From the NCBI GenBank assembly GCA_003216375.1, contig QCIZ01000008.1, positions 1 through 64,000 on the forward strand: a stretch of 64,000 nt of DNA, given 5' to 3'. The position numbers and the translations under genes are program-made. Source of the stretch: Prochlorococcus sp. AG-402-O21 (lineage in GTDB: Bacteria > Cyanobacteriota > Cyanobacteriia > PCC-6307 > Cyanobiaceae). The notes below the pieces were generated by a model that saw nothing but the letters and a program-made list of their open reading frames with translations, was not told the origin of the DNA and ran no database searches. Shown here one piece after another: positions 63,424 through 64,000 of the stretch (position 1 is the stretch's first letter; every line of letters starts with the position of its first letter).

Positions 63424-63717
63424 ATGAACACACTTAAATTATTGCTGGTTCTATCTCCAGTTATTTTTACTCTTGCCTTTGCTGATTATTGGTTACGTAG
63501 GTGGGGAGTATTTGTCTGGGATAATGGCCCAACTATTAAAAATGAGCAAGTTTGGGAAGATACTGCAATTGTTACTGATAAAGGAAGACCTGCAGGGGGT
63601 TACCCAGTTTTTACTGTTAGAACTTTGGCGGTGAATGCATTGGGTATTCCAACAGTGTTTTTCCTTGGTGCGATTTTCGCAATGCAATTTATTCGCCGTG
63701 GTGTAATAAACGCATAA
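63424..63717 (+). CDS. PsbF-like membrane protein without the heme histidine
   Basis: The C-terminal half, [20 protein letters not shown] and then [17 protein letters not shown], matches the cytochrome b559 beta subunit (PsbF) almost end to end. In PsbF the motif reads FTVRWLAVH, where His binds heme; here Trp is Thr and His is Asn. A second helix precedes it (about residues 4-28, [20 protein letters not shown]) with a soluble link [20 protein letters not shown]. The family is normally about 45 residues; this protein has 97. I chose the ATG at 63424; a TTG at 63379 extends it by 15 residues. It cannot bind b559 heme by the usual ligand, so it is probably not the structural PsbF. Confidence 0.7.
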   Translation: MNTLKLLLVLSPVIFTLAFADYWLRRWGVFVWDNGPTIKNEQVWEDTAIVTDKGRPAGGYPVFTVRTLAVNALGIPTVFFLGAIFAMQFIRRGVINA

Positions 63718-63734
63718 ATAAAAAACATAAAAAT

Positions 63735-63769
63735 AAAAAAAGGCTTATCTTCTGATATGCCTTTTTTTA
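63735..63769 (+). terminator. rho-independent terminator after the PsbF-like gene
   Basis: AGGCTTATC and GATATGCCT pair with one mismatch around TTCT. The stem is flanked by an A run and followed by TTTTTTT. It starts about 18 bases past the stop. Confidence 0.8.
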
Positions 63770-63878
63770 TTGAGTAAAAATATAAAATTAAAATTTCTAT
63801 TGAATATTTTTAAATTATATATTTCTTTAATCAAAAACAACCAATACGGCTTATAATCCTTCTAGAAAAAAGTTTGTT

Positions 63879-64000
63879 ATGGAAAGTCAAGAATCAAATC
63901 AGATTGAAAATAATAGCTCTACAGCTGTTTTAGAAAATACTGAAACCGAAATTGTTACTTCGGTCAGTCAACCAAGCAACATTAATAAAAAAGAGGTATT
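63879..64000 (+). CDS. partial gene running off the window end, unknown function
   Basis: The frame starts ATG at 63879 and stays open for 40 codons to the window edge. The N terminus is acidic and Ser/Thr/Asn-rich (MESQESNQIENNSSTAVLEN), a flexible leader with no membrane segment. The real protein cannot be identified from this piece. Confidence 0.55.
   Translation, partial: MESQESNQIENNSSTAVLENTETEIVTSVSQPSNINKKEV

Overview
The window reads as a chromosome segment of an AT-rich marine picocyanobacterium, most likely Prochlorococcus (inference). The signs are the low GC, the packed gene order rpmH-rnpA-PH protein-yidC-AAA ATPase-serS-rseP-rpsN-pnp, a cyanobacterial flavodoxin, a glycosyltransferase resembling the cyanobacterial tetrahydrobiopterin glucosyltransferase, and a PsbF-like protein. 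No 16S rRNA or other species-level marker is present, so the clade cannot be fixed.

About 1-45,030 is a surface-polysaccharide genomic island bordered by tRNA material. A 3' fragment of a tRNA-Ala lies at 111-156. An intact tRNA-Arg(TCT) and a degenerate tRNA 5' half lie at 44,401-45,030. Inside are: (i) a minus-strand operon PHP / ATP-grasp / SDR / neuB / neuC (1.3-6.0 kb); (ii) a decay zone with gene remnants (6.0-7.4 kb); (iii) a dTDP-deoxysugar block, rfbB, lhgO, rfbA, a C-methyltransferase, a DegT aminotransferase, rfbC and a 3,4-ketoisomerase (7.4-14.5 kb), followed by an SDR and a glycosyltransferase; (iv) 0.95 kb of noncoding DNA, then a deacetylase and a sugar N-formyltransferase (17.4-19.1 kb); (v) about 25 kb of minus-strand genes (19.2-44.1 kb). 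Block v holds a CapD-like dehydratase, a WecA/MraY-type initiating transferase, glycosyltransferases, methyltransferases, an EpsG-like polymerase, a possible nonulosonate transferase, a legionaminic-type set (legC, legB, an unknown 471-residue protein, CMP-sugar synthetase, CBS-nucleotidyltransferase, two Gfo/Idh/MocA oxidoreductases), a PglK-type ABC flippase, a UDP-sugar dehydrogenase and a UDP-hexuronate epimerase.

Taken together, the island could start a glycan on undecaprenyl phosphate, make CMP-nonulosonic acid and unusual dTDP- and UDP-sugars, decorate them, polymerise and flip them. The nonulosonate pathway is split between two operons 28 kb apart, and no N-acetyltransferase (LegH role) is visible.

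From 45.1 kb onward is ordinary core genome: an HTH protein, rsmI and cysQ back to back, pnp, rpsN, rseP, serS, an AAA ATPase, yidC, rnpA, rpmH, a DUF2808 protein, chorismate mutase, sppA, an EamA transporter, the pterin-type glucosyltransferase and flavodoxin. At the right end two divergent small membrane proteins follow. One carries a PsbF-like helix in which the heme-ligand histidine position is asparagine.
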